Of a stretch of 64,000 nucleotides of DNA, positions 42,904 through 51,366 are shown in pieces. Positions within the stretch are counted from its first letter, which is position 1. Each line of letters starts with the position of its first letter. Both the position numbers and the translations under genes were made by a program. The DNA is from JACCTH01 sp035281645 (GTDB lineage: Bacteria; Actinomycetota; Acidimicrobiia; Spongiisociales; ZC4RG35). The DNA lies in the NCBI GenBank assembly GCA_035281645.1, contig DATEDN010000092.1:58342-122341 (forward strand), written 5' to 3'. The notes under the pieces were generated by a model, which saw nothing but the letters and a program-made list of their open reading frames with translations, was not told the origin of the DNA and searched no databases.

Positions 42904-43832
42904 TGCTCTACCTCACCGATTCCGACGTCTCCCAACTCCTCACGCCCGAATTGGCCGCCGACTCCATCGAAAAGGCGTTTCGCTCCCTCGGCAAAGGTTC
43001 TGCCGCGATCCAGGAACGGGTGCGAACCGTTACCCCAGCCGGCAAGCTGAGCACGATCGGCGGAGTGATTCCCGACGATGACCGGGCGGGAGCCAAGGTC
43101 TATCCCACCACCACGGATGGCCGCTTTGGATTCGTAGTTCTCCTCTTCGAACTCTCATCGGGCGAACCCCTGGCGATGATCAGGGGTCCGGCCCTGACTG
43201 AGATCCGCACCGCCGCCACCTCGGTGGTCGCCGCTCGCTACCTGGCTCCCCCCGATCCCAAGGTCCTCGTGCTTTTCGGGGCTGGTCGTCAGGCGATCTC
43301 TCACGCCCGCGCATTCGCCTGTCAATTCGATCTCGCAGAAATCCGCGTGGTCCATCGGCGGCCCGCTGACGAGGTGGTTGGGCGAATCGAGCAAACGACT
43401 GGCGTCCCAACTGTTCAGTTGGGCATCGAGCGGCTTGGACTCGACGACGCCGACCTGATCGTGACGGCCACCCGGTCGACAGAGGCGCTATTCGATGGGA
43501 GCCGGCTTCCCCGCGATTGTCATATCACCGCCGTCGGAGCCACGACCCCCCAAAGCCGCGAACTCGATAACGAAACCCTCAACCGAGCAGGGACGATCGT
43601 GGTCGAGTCCATCAAGCAGGCCCGCACCGAGGCCGGAGATCTCTTGCTAGCCGACGAACGTGTTTGGGAAAAAGTGATCGAGCTAGCTGGCGTGATTTCG
43701 GCTTCAGCCCAGCGGCCCCAAGGAGTTACCTTGTTCAAGTCGCTCGGCGTCGGGCTCGAGGATGTCGCTGTTGCCGACGCCATCTACCGAGTGGCCCGCC
43801 AAAAGTCTTTCGGATCTTTTCTGGAGGCGTAG
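42903..43832 (+). CDS. Ornithine cyclodeaminase/mu-crystallin family protein
   Basis: A 309-residue NAD(P)-binding enzyme of the OCD/mu-crystallin family, whose members deaminate ornithine to proline, reduce ketimines or act as alanine dehydrogenases. Signatures in order: GAKVYPTTTDGRFGFVVLLFELSSGEPLAMIRG (Lys and Arg of the substrate site), LTEIRTAATSVVAARYLA, the Rossmann motif VLFGAGRQAISHARA, and LFKSLGVGLEDVAVADAIY near the C-terminus. The ATG at 42903 overlaps the MFS stop (TGATG). The frame is open for 368 codons upstream, but that part is a shadow of the MFS gene. The precise reaction is not determined. Confidence 0.88.
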   Translation: MLYLTDSDVSQLLTPELAADSIEKAFRSLGKGSAAIQERVRTVTPAGKLSTIGGVIPDDDRAGAKVYPTTTDGRFGFVVLLFELSSGEPLAMIRGPALTEIRTAATSVVAARYLAPPDPKVLVLFGAGRQAISHARAFACQFDLAEIRVVHRRPADEVVGRIEQTTGVPTVQLGIERLGLDDADLIVTATRSTEALFDGSRLPRDCHITAVGATTPQSRELDNETLNRAGTIVVESIKQARTEAGDLLLADERVWEKVIELAGVISASAQRPQGVTLFKSLGVGLEDVAVADAIYRVARQKSFGSFLEA

Positions 43833-43834
43833 GC

Positions 43835-45283
43835 ATGGGTGGCTTGATCTCGGGAACGACGGGGATCCTGGCCGAGCAATCGACCGGGCGGGGGATCGAA
43901 GGCGTCGTGCTCGCTGCAGCTCCCATGGCTGCGGCCCTCGGAGCCGAGGCGCTCCGCCAGGGCGGCAATGCCTTTGACGCCATCGTCACGGCGGCTCTGG
44001 CGGAAACGGTCTTGCTCCCCCCCAAGTGTGGTTTGGCCGGCGACCTGGTCGCGCTGCGGCTTCGGTCGGGAGGGTCAGAACCAGACGCCCTTCTGGCTAT
44101 CGGAGGTGCTCCCCGTCGGTTGGCCAAGGTCGCCGAAAGGGGTGAACTGCGGCCTACCGGTCCTACCTCGGTGGGCGTTCCGGGAGCTCCGGCCGGATAC
44201 GACCTCCTTGCATCCGAGGGCGTGCTCGGCCGCAGCCGACAGGCCGCCCCGGCGATCCGACTAGCTCGGGGAGGATTTCCCTGGGCCCAAATTTGCACCG
44301 CCCTGGCCAAGGAGTCAGCCGACTTGGTGGAGCGCCACAACCCCGAAGGCACGGTCTATTACCCCAACGGCCAGCCTTTCTCCCCCGGTCATCTGGTTCG
44401 TCTCCCGGGCATGGCGGACCTTCTCGAGGAATGGGTCAGGCGAGGGAGAGAGCTTTTCTGGGGTGGCGTGGGGGAGGTCGTCGCCGGATCGGTGATCCGG
44501 CGCGGTGGCGTTCTCGAGCCCGACGATTTTCGATCGGTGAGAGCGAACTGGGAACCACCGGAGACCGGCTATGCCGGGGATTGGCGATTGTGGGTGACCC
44601 CGGCACCGACCCACGGTCCTTCGCTGATTGAGGCGGTAGCCGAGAGCCGACCCGGAGACGATCCCGGCGCCATCTGGGATCGGATCCAAAAGGTCATTGC
44701 CAACCGCGGCTCTTTTCTCTCCGATCCCTCCGGAACCTCAATGGTCAGTGCCGCCGACGCCGCCGGCAACGTGGTCGTCGTGATCCACTCGAATTCTTTT
44801 CCGCGCTTTGGCAGCGGGTTGGTGGTGGATGAATTCGACCTCATCCTCAACAACCGACCGGGGCGTGGGTTTACCGCCGAGGTGGGTCATCCCAACTTCC
44901 CCGCCCCCGGCAAACGGCCGGCCACCACCCTTCATACCTGGGCGATTGGCGAGAGCGAGCCCCAGTTCCTCGGTGGAACGCCCGGTGGAGAGAATCAGAT
45001 GCCGTGGAACGCTCAGACCCTCGCTCAGATGATTTCCGGGGAACTGGACCCAGGGGCCTTGGTGGTCTCGCCCAGATGGGAGCTGCTGGCAGACGGCGGT
45101 GTGGCGATCGAGGAGGGGTTTGACGCTCAGGGCATCGAAGAGCTTCGTGCCCGCGCTCGTACGGAGATGGTCGCGCCGTTCGGTTTGCGCTGCGCCCAGC
45201 AGGTCATCGCTCGCCCCCGAGCCGGAGAGGTCATCCTGGGGGCGGTCGACCCTCGCACGGGCGGGGCCGCAGTAGGCGTCTAG
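43835..45283 (+). CDS. Gamma-glutamyltransferase family protein, apparently cytosolic
   Basis: A 482-residue Ntn-hydrolase. The autoprocessing region reads DPSGTSMVSAADAAGNVVVVIHS: the Thr of GTSM aligns with the nucleophile Thr of TTHYSVVD in known GGTs. FGSGLVVDEFDLILNNRPGRGF follows as expected. ALGAEALRQGGNAFDAIVTAALAETVLLPPKCGLAGD is the N-terminal family block, but with CGLAGD in place of the usual SGIGGG. There is no signal peptide, unlike most bacterial GGTs, so it should act in the cytosol on an imported gamma-glutamyl or cephalosporin-like amide. ATG 43835 with GGAGG upstream. It is the last gene of the GntR operon, convergent with the ferritin-like gene 6 bases away. Confidence 0.87.
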   Translation: MGGLISGTTGILAEQSTGRGIEGVVLAAAPMAAALGAEALRQGGNAFDAIVTAALAETVLLPPKCGLAGDLVALRLRSGGSEPDALLAIGGAPRRLAKVAERGELRPTGPTSVGVPGAPAGYDLLASEGVLGRSRQAAPAIRLARGGFPWAQICTALAKESADLVERHNPEGTVYYPNGQPFSPGHLVRLPGMADLLEEWVRRGRELFWGGVGEVVAGSVIRRGGVLEPDDFRSVRANWEPPETGYAGDWRLWVTPAPTHGPSLIEAVAESRPGDDPGAIWDRIQKVIANRGSFLSDPSGTSMVSAADAAGNVVVVIHSNSFPRFGSGLVVDEFDLILNNRPGRGFTAEVGHPNFPAPGKRPATTLHTWAIGESEPQFLGGTPGGENQMPWNAQTLAQMISGELDPGALVVSPRWELLADGGVAIEEGFDAQGIEELRARARTEMVAPFGLRCAQQVIARPRAGEVILGAVDPRTGGAAVGV

Positions 45284-45289
45284 CACCCG

Positions 45290-45760
45290 CTACTCGGAAG
45301 CGAGCTTCTTGATGGCCTCCATCAGCATGATGTGCTTGCGGGTGTCGAGACGCATTGCGTCTACGAGCGAGGACCACCAGGCGGTATCGACCACCTCGGT
45401 GACGATTTTCTCCAGTTCCTTGAGCTCTCTCTCATCGTCTTGTTCCATCTCGAGCAATTGGTCGGTCAACTCGATCAGATGCTCGCGCTCATCCCCGACG
45501 CCCACCGCTGCCTTGGTTCCGATGCGGCTCTCGATGTCCTCTCGCCCCGAGTGCTCGGATCGCATCCAGTGAATCATGTCCTGGAAAAGCCGGTGATGGC
45601 GAACCTCGTCATCGATCACCATCTGGATCAGGAAGCGCACCCGGTCACTCTTGGTTTCCTCCGCCAAGTGCGCGTAGGAACGAAGTGCTTCTCGCTCGGT
45701 GTCCATGTGCTCCTGCAAGTAGTGCGTGAGCTGTTGTGCCCAAAGGTCGATGTCAACCAA
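45290..45760 (-). CDS. Ferritin-like four-helix protein
   Basis: A 156-residue, strongly helical and acidic protein. EREALRSYAHLAEETKSDRVRFLIQMVIDDEVRHHRLFQDMIHWM shows the ferritin/rubrerythrin helix pattern with Glu22 or Glu24 and Glu52-x-x-His55. A second pair may be Glu104/Glu106 and Asp139/His143 (LDTRKHIML). It could bind two metal ions, but the second half of the site is less certain than in true ferritins. There is no rubredoxin domain. It is the third gene of the minus-strand arm, 16 bases after the aldehyde dehydrogenase, so it is likely to work with the oxygenase system of this region or protect it from peroxide. Confidence 0.75.
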   Translation of the reverse strand: MVDIDLWAQQLTHYLQEHMDTEREALRSYAHLAEETKSDRVRFLIQMVIDDEVRHHRLFQDMIHWMRSEHSGREDIESRIGTKAAVGVGDEREHLIELTDQLLEMEQDDERELKELEKIVTEVVDTAWWSSLVDAMRLDTRKHIMLMEAIKKLASE

Positions 45761-45776
45761 TTCGAAGCCTCCTTGT

Positions 45777-47243
45777 CTACGAACCCATGAACACGGTGCG
45801 CTGCTGCGTGTAGAAATCCATCACGGTTGGTCCCAGTTGTTCCTTATGGGTACCGGTACCTGACATCTTGATCCCTCCGAATGGGGCCGATAGGGATGTC
45901 CCGATGGTGGGGCGGTTGATGCGCACCACTCCGGCTTGAGACTCCCGGGCAAAACGCTGGGCACTCGCCAGGTCGGTGGTGCAGATGGCCGCGGTCAACC
46001 CATACTCGGTGTCGTTGGCCCGGACGATGGCTTCGTCGATGTCGCCGACGCGCTCGAATCCGATCACCGGACCAAAGACCTCTTTGCAAGAAATGTCCAT
46101 GTCCGGCGTCACGTCCGCCAAGATCGTCGGCGGGAAAAACCAGCCATCGTCAAAAGGGTCGCCGACCAGCCTACGACCGCCAAGGACGAGGCGAGCTCCC
46201 CCTGCGACCGCGCTCTCAACCACCGCTGCCATGTTGTCGACGGCCCGCTGATCGATCAACGGGCCCATATCGACCCCGTCGCTCAGCCCCGGCCCGACGC
46301 GAAGCTTGGCTGCGGCCTGGGCCACAAGATCTAAGACCTGGTCGTGGATTCCGTCCTCCACAATCACCCTTCCGGCCCCGGTGCAGGCCTGACCACTGAG
46401 GGCGAACGAAGATCGCACGATCACCGTGGCAGCCCGTTCCGGATCGGCATCATCGAGTACCACCACCGGATTGTTTCCCCCCAGTTCGAGCTGAGCCCGC
46501 CGACCTAGACCGAGGGCGGCGTGGATTTTCTTTCCGACCGCAGTCGATCCCGTGAAGGTGATCGCTCTCACCCTCTCGTCGCCCACGACCAACCCGCCGG
46601 CGCCGAACCCGTGGACGACATTCACTACTCCCTGCGGGAGGCCAGCAGCGTCGAGCGATCCGGCCAGACGCTCGCCCATGAGGGGCGTCATCGACGAAGG
46701 CTTGAAGACCACTGTGTTACCGGCCGCCAGTGCAGGACCGAGCTTGCGCGAGGCCAGGCTCAGCGGAAAGTTCCAGGGAGTGATGGCTCCGACGACGCCG
46801 ATCGGGTCGAGCATGGTCAGCACCGAAACCGTGGGGTCGTCGGTCGAAAAAGTGGTCCCCTGCAGCCGCAACGCCTCCCCGGCGTAAAGGCGGAAGTTCT
46901 CCGCCGAACGCTTGACCTCGTTGCGGGCGTCGCCGAACGGTTTTCCCATCTCGGCCACCATCTCGCGGGCGAATTCATCAGCCTGTTGGTCGAGAATTGT
47001 CGCCGCCTTGTTAAGGAAGGAAGCCCGCATCGGGGCGGCGGATGTGGCCCACCCCGCAAGGGCTTCCTGAGCGGCTGTGACCGCCGCCTCGACATCGGCC
47101 GGCTCGGAGTCGGGGGCGATCGTGGTGACAATCTCTGCGGCCGCTGGGTTGCGAACTTCGAATGTTGTGCCCCCGGAAGAGGCAACGAGATCACCGCCAA
47201 TACGGTTGCGAACCGATACCGGGGCGGCAATGGTCGTGGTCAT
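45777..47243 (-). CDS. NAD(P)-dependent aldehyde dehydrogenase
   Basis: A 488-residue ALDH superfamily enzyme that oxidises an aldehyde to its acid. Motifs: PWNFPLSLASRKLGPALAAGNTVVFKPSSMTPL (coenzyme), FTGSTAVGKKI, the general base Glu in LELGGNNPVVVLDDAD, the catalytic Cys in SGQACTGAGRV and KEVFGPVIGFERV. It most resembles the benzaldehyde/vanillin/succinic semialdehyde group, but the aldehyde is not fixed by sequence. ATG 47243 overlaps the GlcG-like stop (ATGA) and was preferred to an upstream in-frame start within that gene. It probably removes an aldehyde produced by the oxygenase on the opposite arm. Confidence 0.92.
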   Translation of the reverse strand: MTTTIAAPVSVRNRIGGDLVASSGGTTFEVRNPAAAEIVTTIAPDSEPADVEAAVTAAQEALAGWATSAAPMRASFLNKAATILDQQADEFAREMVAEMGKPFGDARNEVKRSAENFRLYAGEALRLQGTTFSTDDPTVSVLTMLDPIGVVGAITPWNFPLSLASRKLGPALAAGNTVVFKPSSMTPLMGERLAGSLDAAGLPQGVVNVVHGFGAGGLVVGDERVRAITFTGSTAVGKKIHAALGLGRRAQLELGGNNPVVVLDDADPERAATVIVRSSFALSGQACTGAGRVIVEDGIHDQVLDLVAQAAAKLRVGPGLSDGVDMGPLIDQRAVDNMAAVVESAVAGGARLVLGGRRLVGDPFDDGWFFPPTILADVTPDMDISCKEVFGPVIGFERVGDIDEAIVRANDTEYGLTAAICTTDLASAQRFARESQAGVVRINRPTIGTSLSAPFGGIKMSGTGTHKEQLGPTVMDFYTQQRTVFMGS

Positions 47244-47692
47244 TTCTCCCACTTCGAATAGTCGGCGGATTTGCCGAGATGAGCCATCAGAGCATCGATC
47301 CCGGCCTTGCAACAGGCAATGTCTTGCTCCCCGTTACCGCCGCTGGCCGATATCGCTCCGACAACCTCGCCGTCGACCTCGATCGGCCAACCACCTACGA
47401 AAATCGTGAACTTTCCCTGGTGTTGGGTCATGATCCCGAAGGCTTCCTCCCCCGGAACCGCGTTCTTGTAGAAATGGGTGGGTTTGCGGTGGCCCGCAGC
47501 CGTGAAGGCCTTGTTGATAGCGATTTCCACGCTCGTCACCTTGCCGCCGTCGAGTCGCCGGACCGCGATGGGGTACCCACCGGCATCGGAGACACAGAGC
47601 ACCTCAGGAACACCTTGCTCCTCGGCGGCTTTTTGAGCGGCGTCCAGCATCAGGTTGGCTTCGGCCAAGGTCAGTTGTTGTACGGTCCGCAT
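47240..47692 (-). CDS. GlcG/HbpS family protein (DUF336)
   Basis: A 150-residue protein of the GlcG/HbpS family, with LTLAEANLMLDAAQKAAEEQG at the start, VSDAGGYPIAVRRLDGGKVTSVEIAINKAFTAA in the middle and FTIFVGGWPIEVDGEVVGAISASGGNGEQD near the end. Family members include haem-binding HbpS and the poorly understood GlcG of glycolate operons; they often accompany aldehyde dehydrogenases and oxygenases. The usual role is unknown, perhaps haem or flavin binding. It is the first gene of the minus arm. A GTATAC-type half-palindrome lies 28-46 bases before its ATG. Confidence 0.88.
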   Translation of the reverse strand: MRTVQQLTLAEANLMLDAAQKAAEEQGVPEVLCVSDAGGYPIAVRRLDGGKVTSVEIAINKAFTAAGHRKPTHFYKNAVPGEEAFGIMTQHQGKFTIFVGGWPIEVDGEVVGAISASGGNGEQDIACCKAGIDALMAHLGKSADYSKWEK

Positions 47693-47719
47693 CTAATTCT
47701 CCGCCTTCCAGGCACGCGA

Positions 47720-47738
47720 TTTGCATAAAGTATACAAA
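47720..47738. promoter_or_regulatory. Imperfect palindrome, second GntR site upstream of the GlcG-like gene
   Basis: TTTGCATA (47720-47727) and TATACAAA (47731-47738) pair at 7 of 8 positions around AAG. The right half GTATACAAA is shared exactly with the perfect palindrome at 48561. It lies in the 96-base gap after the GntR gene, so it would control the GlcG-ALDH-ferritin arm. Confidence 0.55.
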
Positions 47739-47788
47739 TCGACCCAAGAGGGCTGCCGCCCTGGGTACGGCGGTTTTTAGCGCCTAAC

Positions 47789-48472
47789 TCAAAGACGCGT
47801 GGGTTGGCGGCGGGCCGAAGATCTTTGTTCCATCATGTCGAGAAACGCCCGGGCGGAATCCTCGACGTGGGCGCGGGTGATGGCCTCGGCCTGGTCTTCA
47901 TCCCCCTCCCGGATCACTTCTAGGATCCGGATGTGCTCTGGCCAGGAAACGGGCGCCCGGGCACGAACCTGGGTGTTGAAGATCCACTCGATCTTGGCCG
48001 GTAGGTTGGCCACCAACTCGTATAGATACTGATTGCCCGAAGCCTCGGCGAGGGTCACGTGGAATGCCTGATGGAGTTCGGGCATGGCGTCGCGATCTCC
48101 GGCCTTGACCGCACGCCGCCCGCTGGCCAGTACCTCTTTTAGCGACCCCAGCGATTCGGGGTGGCGCCGCCGCGCCGCTAGCCGGGCGGCCAATCCCTCG
48201 AGAATGCTGCGGACCTCGAAGAGCTCGACCGCTTCCTCAGGGGACACCATGGCCACAGACGCCCCTCGCCTGGGGACCAGATCGACAAAGCCTTCTGCTT
48301 CGAGGAGGCTCAGGGCCTCCCGTACCGGCATCCGCGAAACGCCCAGCTTCGATGCGAGCTCGTCCTCGACCAGGCGATCCCCCGGTTCGATGGTCCCGGC
48401 CAGGATCCAACTCCGAATCTCATCGGCCACCGAAGACCGAAGCGAGCGATGTCGTTTGCCTAGTGCTTCCAT
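47789..48472 (-). CDS. GntR family (FadR subfamily) transcriptional regulator
   Basis: A 227-residue regulator. N-terminal winged helix: RSSVADEIRSWILAGTIEPGDRLVEDELASKLGVSRMPVREALSLLEAEGFVDLVPRRGASVAMV. FCD domain with FEVRSILEGLAARLAARR, LHQAFHVTLAEASGN and HIRILEVIREGDEDQAEAITRAHV, with Asp/His positions that usually bind a metal and a carboxylate effector. It sits between the two arms of the oxygenase system. Palindromic GTATAC sites occur just upstream of both arms (47720 and 48561), so it probably represses both and itself. ATG at 48472. Confidence 0.9.
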   Translation of the reverse strand: MEALGKRHRSLRSSVADEIRSWILAGTIEPGDRLVEDELASKLGVSRMPVREALSLLEAEGFVDLVPRRGASVAMVSPEEAVELFEVRSILEGLAARLAARRRHPESLGSLKEVLASGRRAVKAGDRDAMPELHQAFHVTLAEASGNQYLYELVANLPAKIEWIFNTQVRARAPVSWPEHIRILEVIREGDEDQAEAITRAHVEDSARAFLDMMEQRSSARRQPTRL

Positions 48473-48560
48473 GAACAGACCCCGTTTTCGATGGTAGGAC
48501 CCGACTGGTTCACATACGGGTATCGCCCGCCGCGGCCAGATTCTGTTTGACTTCCCAAAC

Positions 48561-48575
48561 TGTATACGGTATACA
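48561..48575. promoter_or_regulatory. Perfect GTATAC palindrome, predicted GntR operator
   Basis: TGTATAC (48561-48567) and GTATACA (48569-48575) are exact reverse complements around one G. The site is in the 129-base divergent gap between the GntR gene and the diiron oxidase gene, 26 bases before the GTG at 48602. FadR-type GntR proteins commonly bind such TnGTnnnACnA-like palindromes. Confidence 0.7.
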
Positions 48576-48601
48576 AAAGACCCGACTAGAAGGAGAGGTT
48601 T

Positions 48602-49348
48602 GTGGGAGAACTACTCAACAAAGACGAGTTCCGCGTGGCCCTCAAGGACGCAATGAAAGGTCGGGAAGCCAAGGATGCCTCCTTCAGCCTGGCTTGGTCG
48701 GGAGGGGATCTCAAGCGGCACCATTTCGCCCGATGGGCGGAGAATCACTTTCATTATGTGGGACCGTTCGCCGACTACCTCGGGTACATCTACGCCAACG
48801 CCCCCGACTCAGCTACCGACGCCAAGGACTTTCTCTTGCAGAACATGTACGAGGAGGAGTTGGCCGACATTCGCCACACCGATCTATTGATCCGATTCGC
48901 TGAGGCCTGCGGCACCACTCGGGAGCGGGTGGAGGACCCCCACAACATGAATCCGGTGACCCGCGGTCTCCAGTCGTGGTGCTACGCCATCTCGATGCGA
49001 CGCAACTGGGTGGTCGCCACCGCGGCCCTGATCGTTGGCCTCGAATCCCAGGTTCCCGATATCTACCGCCGTCAATATCCACCTCTTTTGGAGAAGTACG
49101 GTTTTACCGAGGACGAGGCAGAGTTCTTCGAGCTCCACATCTCTTCGGACGAAGTGCACGGCGAGCGCGGCTATCAGATCGTCCTCAACTACGCCGATAC
49201 GCCCGAGCTACAGGAGGAGTGCCTGGAGGCGGTTCGCGACGCAGCCGACATGCGGTTCTCCTACACCAAGGCTCTGTTCGACTACTACGTGAAAGGCGAC
49301 ATGCCGAGCGTGGAGGAGCAGGACCTGGCTGGCATCGGCTCGGTCTGA
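48602..49348 (+). CDS. Haem-oxygenase-like diiron oxidase (PqqC/TenA/CADD-like)
   Basis: A 248-residue helical protein. Six metal-ligand positions can be read: Glu85 (EEELADI), His92 (RHTD), Glu148 (GLESQ), His179 (ELHI), Asp183 (SSDE) and His186 (VHGE). The spacing (E-x6-H, later H-x3-D-x2-H) is the one known from CADD-type haem-oxygenase-like diiron oxidases, which activate O2 for oxidative cleavage or N-oxygenation. HFARWAENHFHYVGPF at 41-56 is typical of the PqqC/TenA fold. GTG 48602 follows AAGGAGAGG. It heads an operon with a Rieske ferredoxin and a reductase that could supply electrons. The substrate is unknown. Confidence 0.83.
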   Translation: MGELLNKDEFRVALKDAMKGREAKDASFSLAWSGGDLKRHHFARWAENHFHYVGPFADYLGYIYANAPDSATDAKDFLLQNMYEEELADIRHTDLLIRFAEACGTTRERVEDPHNMNPVTRGLQSWCYAISMRRNWVVATAALIVGLESQVPDIYRRQYPPLLEKYGFTEDEAEFFELHISSDEVHGERGYQIVLNYADTPELQEECLEAVRDAADMRFSYTKALFDYYVKGDMPSVEEQDLAGIGSV

Positions 49349-49398
49349 AACTCGAGGGCCCAGGACAGATCTGACGCTCCGCTGAAGCGGGAGCCGGC

Positions 49399-49779
49399 GT
49401 GGCCGAATGGGTGAAGGTGGCAGACCTCAAGGAGCTGCAACGCCGCAAGAAGCTCCTCGTCGAGGTCGGTGGAACCGGAATCGCCCTGTTCCTAGATGAG
49501 GGTTACGTCTACGCCCTCCGGGACATCTGCATCCACAAGCAAAGGAATCTCTCAAAGGGCCTGGTCTTCCAAGGGAAGGTCATATGTCCGGGCCACCAGT
49601 GGGCATTCGACCTGCCCACCGGCTGGGTCGACGAGTGGGGCGAATGTCAACCCACGTTTCCGGTGAAGGTGGAAGGTGGAGAGGTGTACGTTGACCCCGA
49701 GCCCCGAGTCCGAACTGAGGCCCCGATGTCAGAAGAACGGTGGCCGGTGGGACGCGGCGCCCAAATCGGAGAGGCGTGA
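49399..49779 (+). CDS. Rieske-type ferredoxin
   Basis: A 126-residue soluble Rieske [2Fe-2S] protein, a likely electron carrier to an oxygenase. The cluster motifs are Cys44-x-His46 (DICIHKQRN) and Cys63-x2-His66 (VICPGHQWAFD). It lacks the extra pair of cysteines that form a disulphide in high-potential bc1 Rieske proteins, so it fits the low-potential ferredoxin class that serves dioxygenases. The C-terminal 25 residues (PRVRTEAPMSEERWPVGRG) are basic/acidic mixed and unrecognised. GTG start at 49399, 50 bases after the diiron oxidase stop. The next gene is its probable reductase. Confidence 0.9.
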   Translation: MAEWVKVADLKELQRRKKLLVEVGGTGIALFLDEGYVYALRDICIHKQRNLSKGLVFQGKVICPGHQWAFDLPTGWVDEWGECQPTFPVKVEGGEVYVDPEPRVRTEAPMSEERWPVGRGAQIGEA

Positions 49780-49800
49780 GCCCGTGAACAGGGAGAGATC

Positions 49801-51363
49801 ATGAACAGGTTGGTCCTCATCGGCGCTGGTCAGACCTCTGCCTCGGCCGCCCGGGCTTTGCGCCGGGAGGGCTTCGAGGGCGAAGTCGTGATCGTGGGCG
49901 AGGAGCCGCACCCGCCATATCAACGGCCACCGCTCTCCAAGGAGTACCTCCAAGGCGCGGCGCCTCTCTCCGACGTCTGGTCGGTCGATCCCGCCTGGTA
50001 CGACGAGAACAAGGTCGAGTTGCGGTTGAGTGCCGAAGCCAAGGAAATCGACCGCAGATCCCGGGAAGTGGTCCTGGAAGACGGGTCTCGTATCAAAGGC
50101 GATGCCGTTTTGATCGCCACCGGCGGAAGGGCGCGCCGGCTTCCCGATGTCGAAGGGGAACGAATCCTCTATCTCCGCAACCTCGAGGATTGCGAAAAAC
50201 TGCGCTCGTACCTCGGTCCCGATCGGCACCTGGTGGTGGTGGGGGCCGGTTTCATCGGTTCCGAAGTCTCTGCTTCGGCCCGCGCCGCGGGGGGCCAAGT
50301 CACCGTGCTCGAGGCACTCGAGGAACCGATGGAAAGAGTCCTCGGCAAGGAACTCGGGGCGGTAACCGCCGCGGTCCACCGATATCACGGCGTAGATCTC
50401 CGCACCGGAACTGGGATGGAGTCAATTGAAGAGACAAGTCAGGGGGTGGTTGTCCGGGCCACTACCGGCGAGGGATTCGAGGGAGACGCGGTGGTGGTCG
50501 GCATCGGCATGCAGCCCAATGTCGAGATCGCCCGGGTGTCGGAAATTACCGTCGGCAACGGCATCCGGGTCGACGAATTCTGCCGGACCTCGCTCGAAGG
50601 CGTATTCGCCGCCGGTGATGTCGCCAATCATTACCACCCAATCTTCGACCGCCGGATGCGAGTCGAGCACTTCGACAACGCCACTCGCCACGGCACGGCG
50701 GCAGCCCGCAACATGCTCGGAATTCGAACCCCGTACGTCGATGCGCATTGGTTCTGGTCCGATCAGTACGACCACAGCTACCAGTACGTCGGCCATGCCG
50801 AGAAATGGGACGCGACCGTCGTCCGGGGGTCCATCGAGGATCGCGAATTCGTCGTCTTCTACATGCTCGACGGTTTGGTGGAGGCTGCCTTCGCCATCGA
50901 CAGAGGTGCGGACGTCCTGGTGGCTAAATCGCTTATCACCGAGCGTCGCAAGATTGACCCGTCCGTCCTCGCCGACGAGGACCAAGATCTCGGCGAGCTG
51001 TTGGTGCCTCCCGAGCCGGAAGTGGATCCCGTGCCGGTCGGGCCAGACGCCCTGGGGACCTTCGTGAGGGCGGCCCGCTCGGGCCAGGTACCCGAAGGGA
51101 TAGTTCGCCGCTTTGAAGTCGAAGGGGTGGAATTGGCCATTGCTCGGTACCAGGGCCGGGCGTTCGCACTTCACAACCTGTGCACTCATCTCGCCTGCCA
51201 CCTTGCTTCCGGGAAGGTCGACAACGGGGGCCTGATTTGTCTGTGCCACGGCTCGGTCTTCGACCTCGCCACCGGCGAGCCCACTAATCCCCCTGCCACC
51301 AGGCCGGTCCGGACCTATCCGGTGAAAGAGGAAAACGGGCAGGTCTACGTGTCCCTTCGCTAG
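49801..51363 (+). CDS. FAD-dependent ferredoxin reductase fused to a bc1-type Rieske domain
   Basis: A 520-residue protein. Residues 1-400 are an oxygenase-type NAD(P)H:ferredoxin reductase: FAD motif LVLIGAGQTSASAARAL, PYQRPPLSKEYL, NAD motif LVVVGAGFIGSEVSASARAAG and GVFAAGDVANHYHP. The remaining 110 residues are a Rieske domain with CTHLAC (Cys461, His463, Cys466) and CLCHGS (Cys480, Cys482, His483); the second Cys of each motif would form the disulphide found in high-potential Rieske proteins. So reductase and a second, different Rieske centre are joined in one polypeptide. ATG 49801. It lies 4 bases before the SDR gene. Confidence 0.9.
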   Translation: MNRLVLIGAGQTSASAARALRREGFEGEVVIVGEEPHPPYQRPPLSKEYLQGAAPLSDVWSVDPAWYDENKVELRLSAEAKEIDRRSREVVLEDGSRIKGDAVLIATGGRARRLPDVEGERILYLRNLEDCEKLRSYLGPDRHLVVVGAGFIGSEVSASARAAGGQVTVLEALEEPMERVLGKELGAVTAAVHRYHGVDLRTGTGMESIEETSQGVVVRATTGEGFEGDAVVVGIGMQPNVEIARVSEITVGNGIRVDEFCRTSLEGVFAAGDVANHYHPIFDRRMRVEHFDNATRHGTAAARNMLGIRTPYVDAHWFWSDQYDHSYQYVGHAEKWDATVVRGSIEDREFVVFYMLDGLVEAAFAIDRGADVLVAKSLITERRKIDPSVLADEDQDLGELLVPPEPEVDPVPVGPDALGTFVRAARSGQVPEGIVRRFEVEGVELAIARYQGRAFALHNLCTHLACHLASGKVDNGGLICLCHGSVFDLATGEPTNPPATRPVRTYPVKEENGQVYVSLR

Positions 51364-51366
51364 GAC

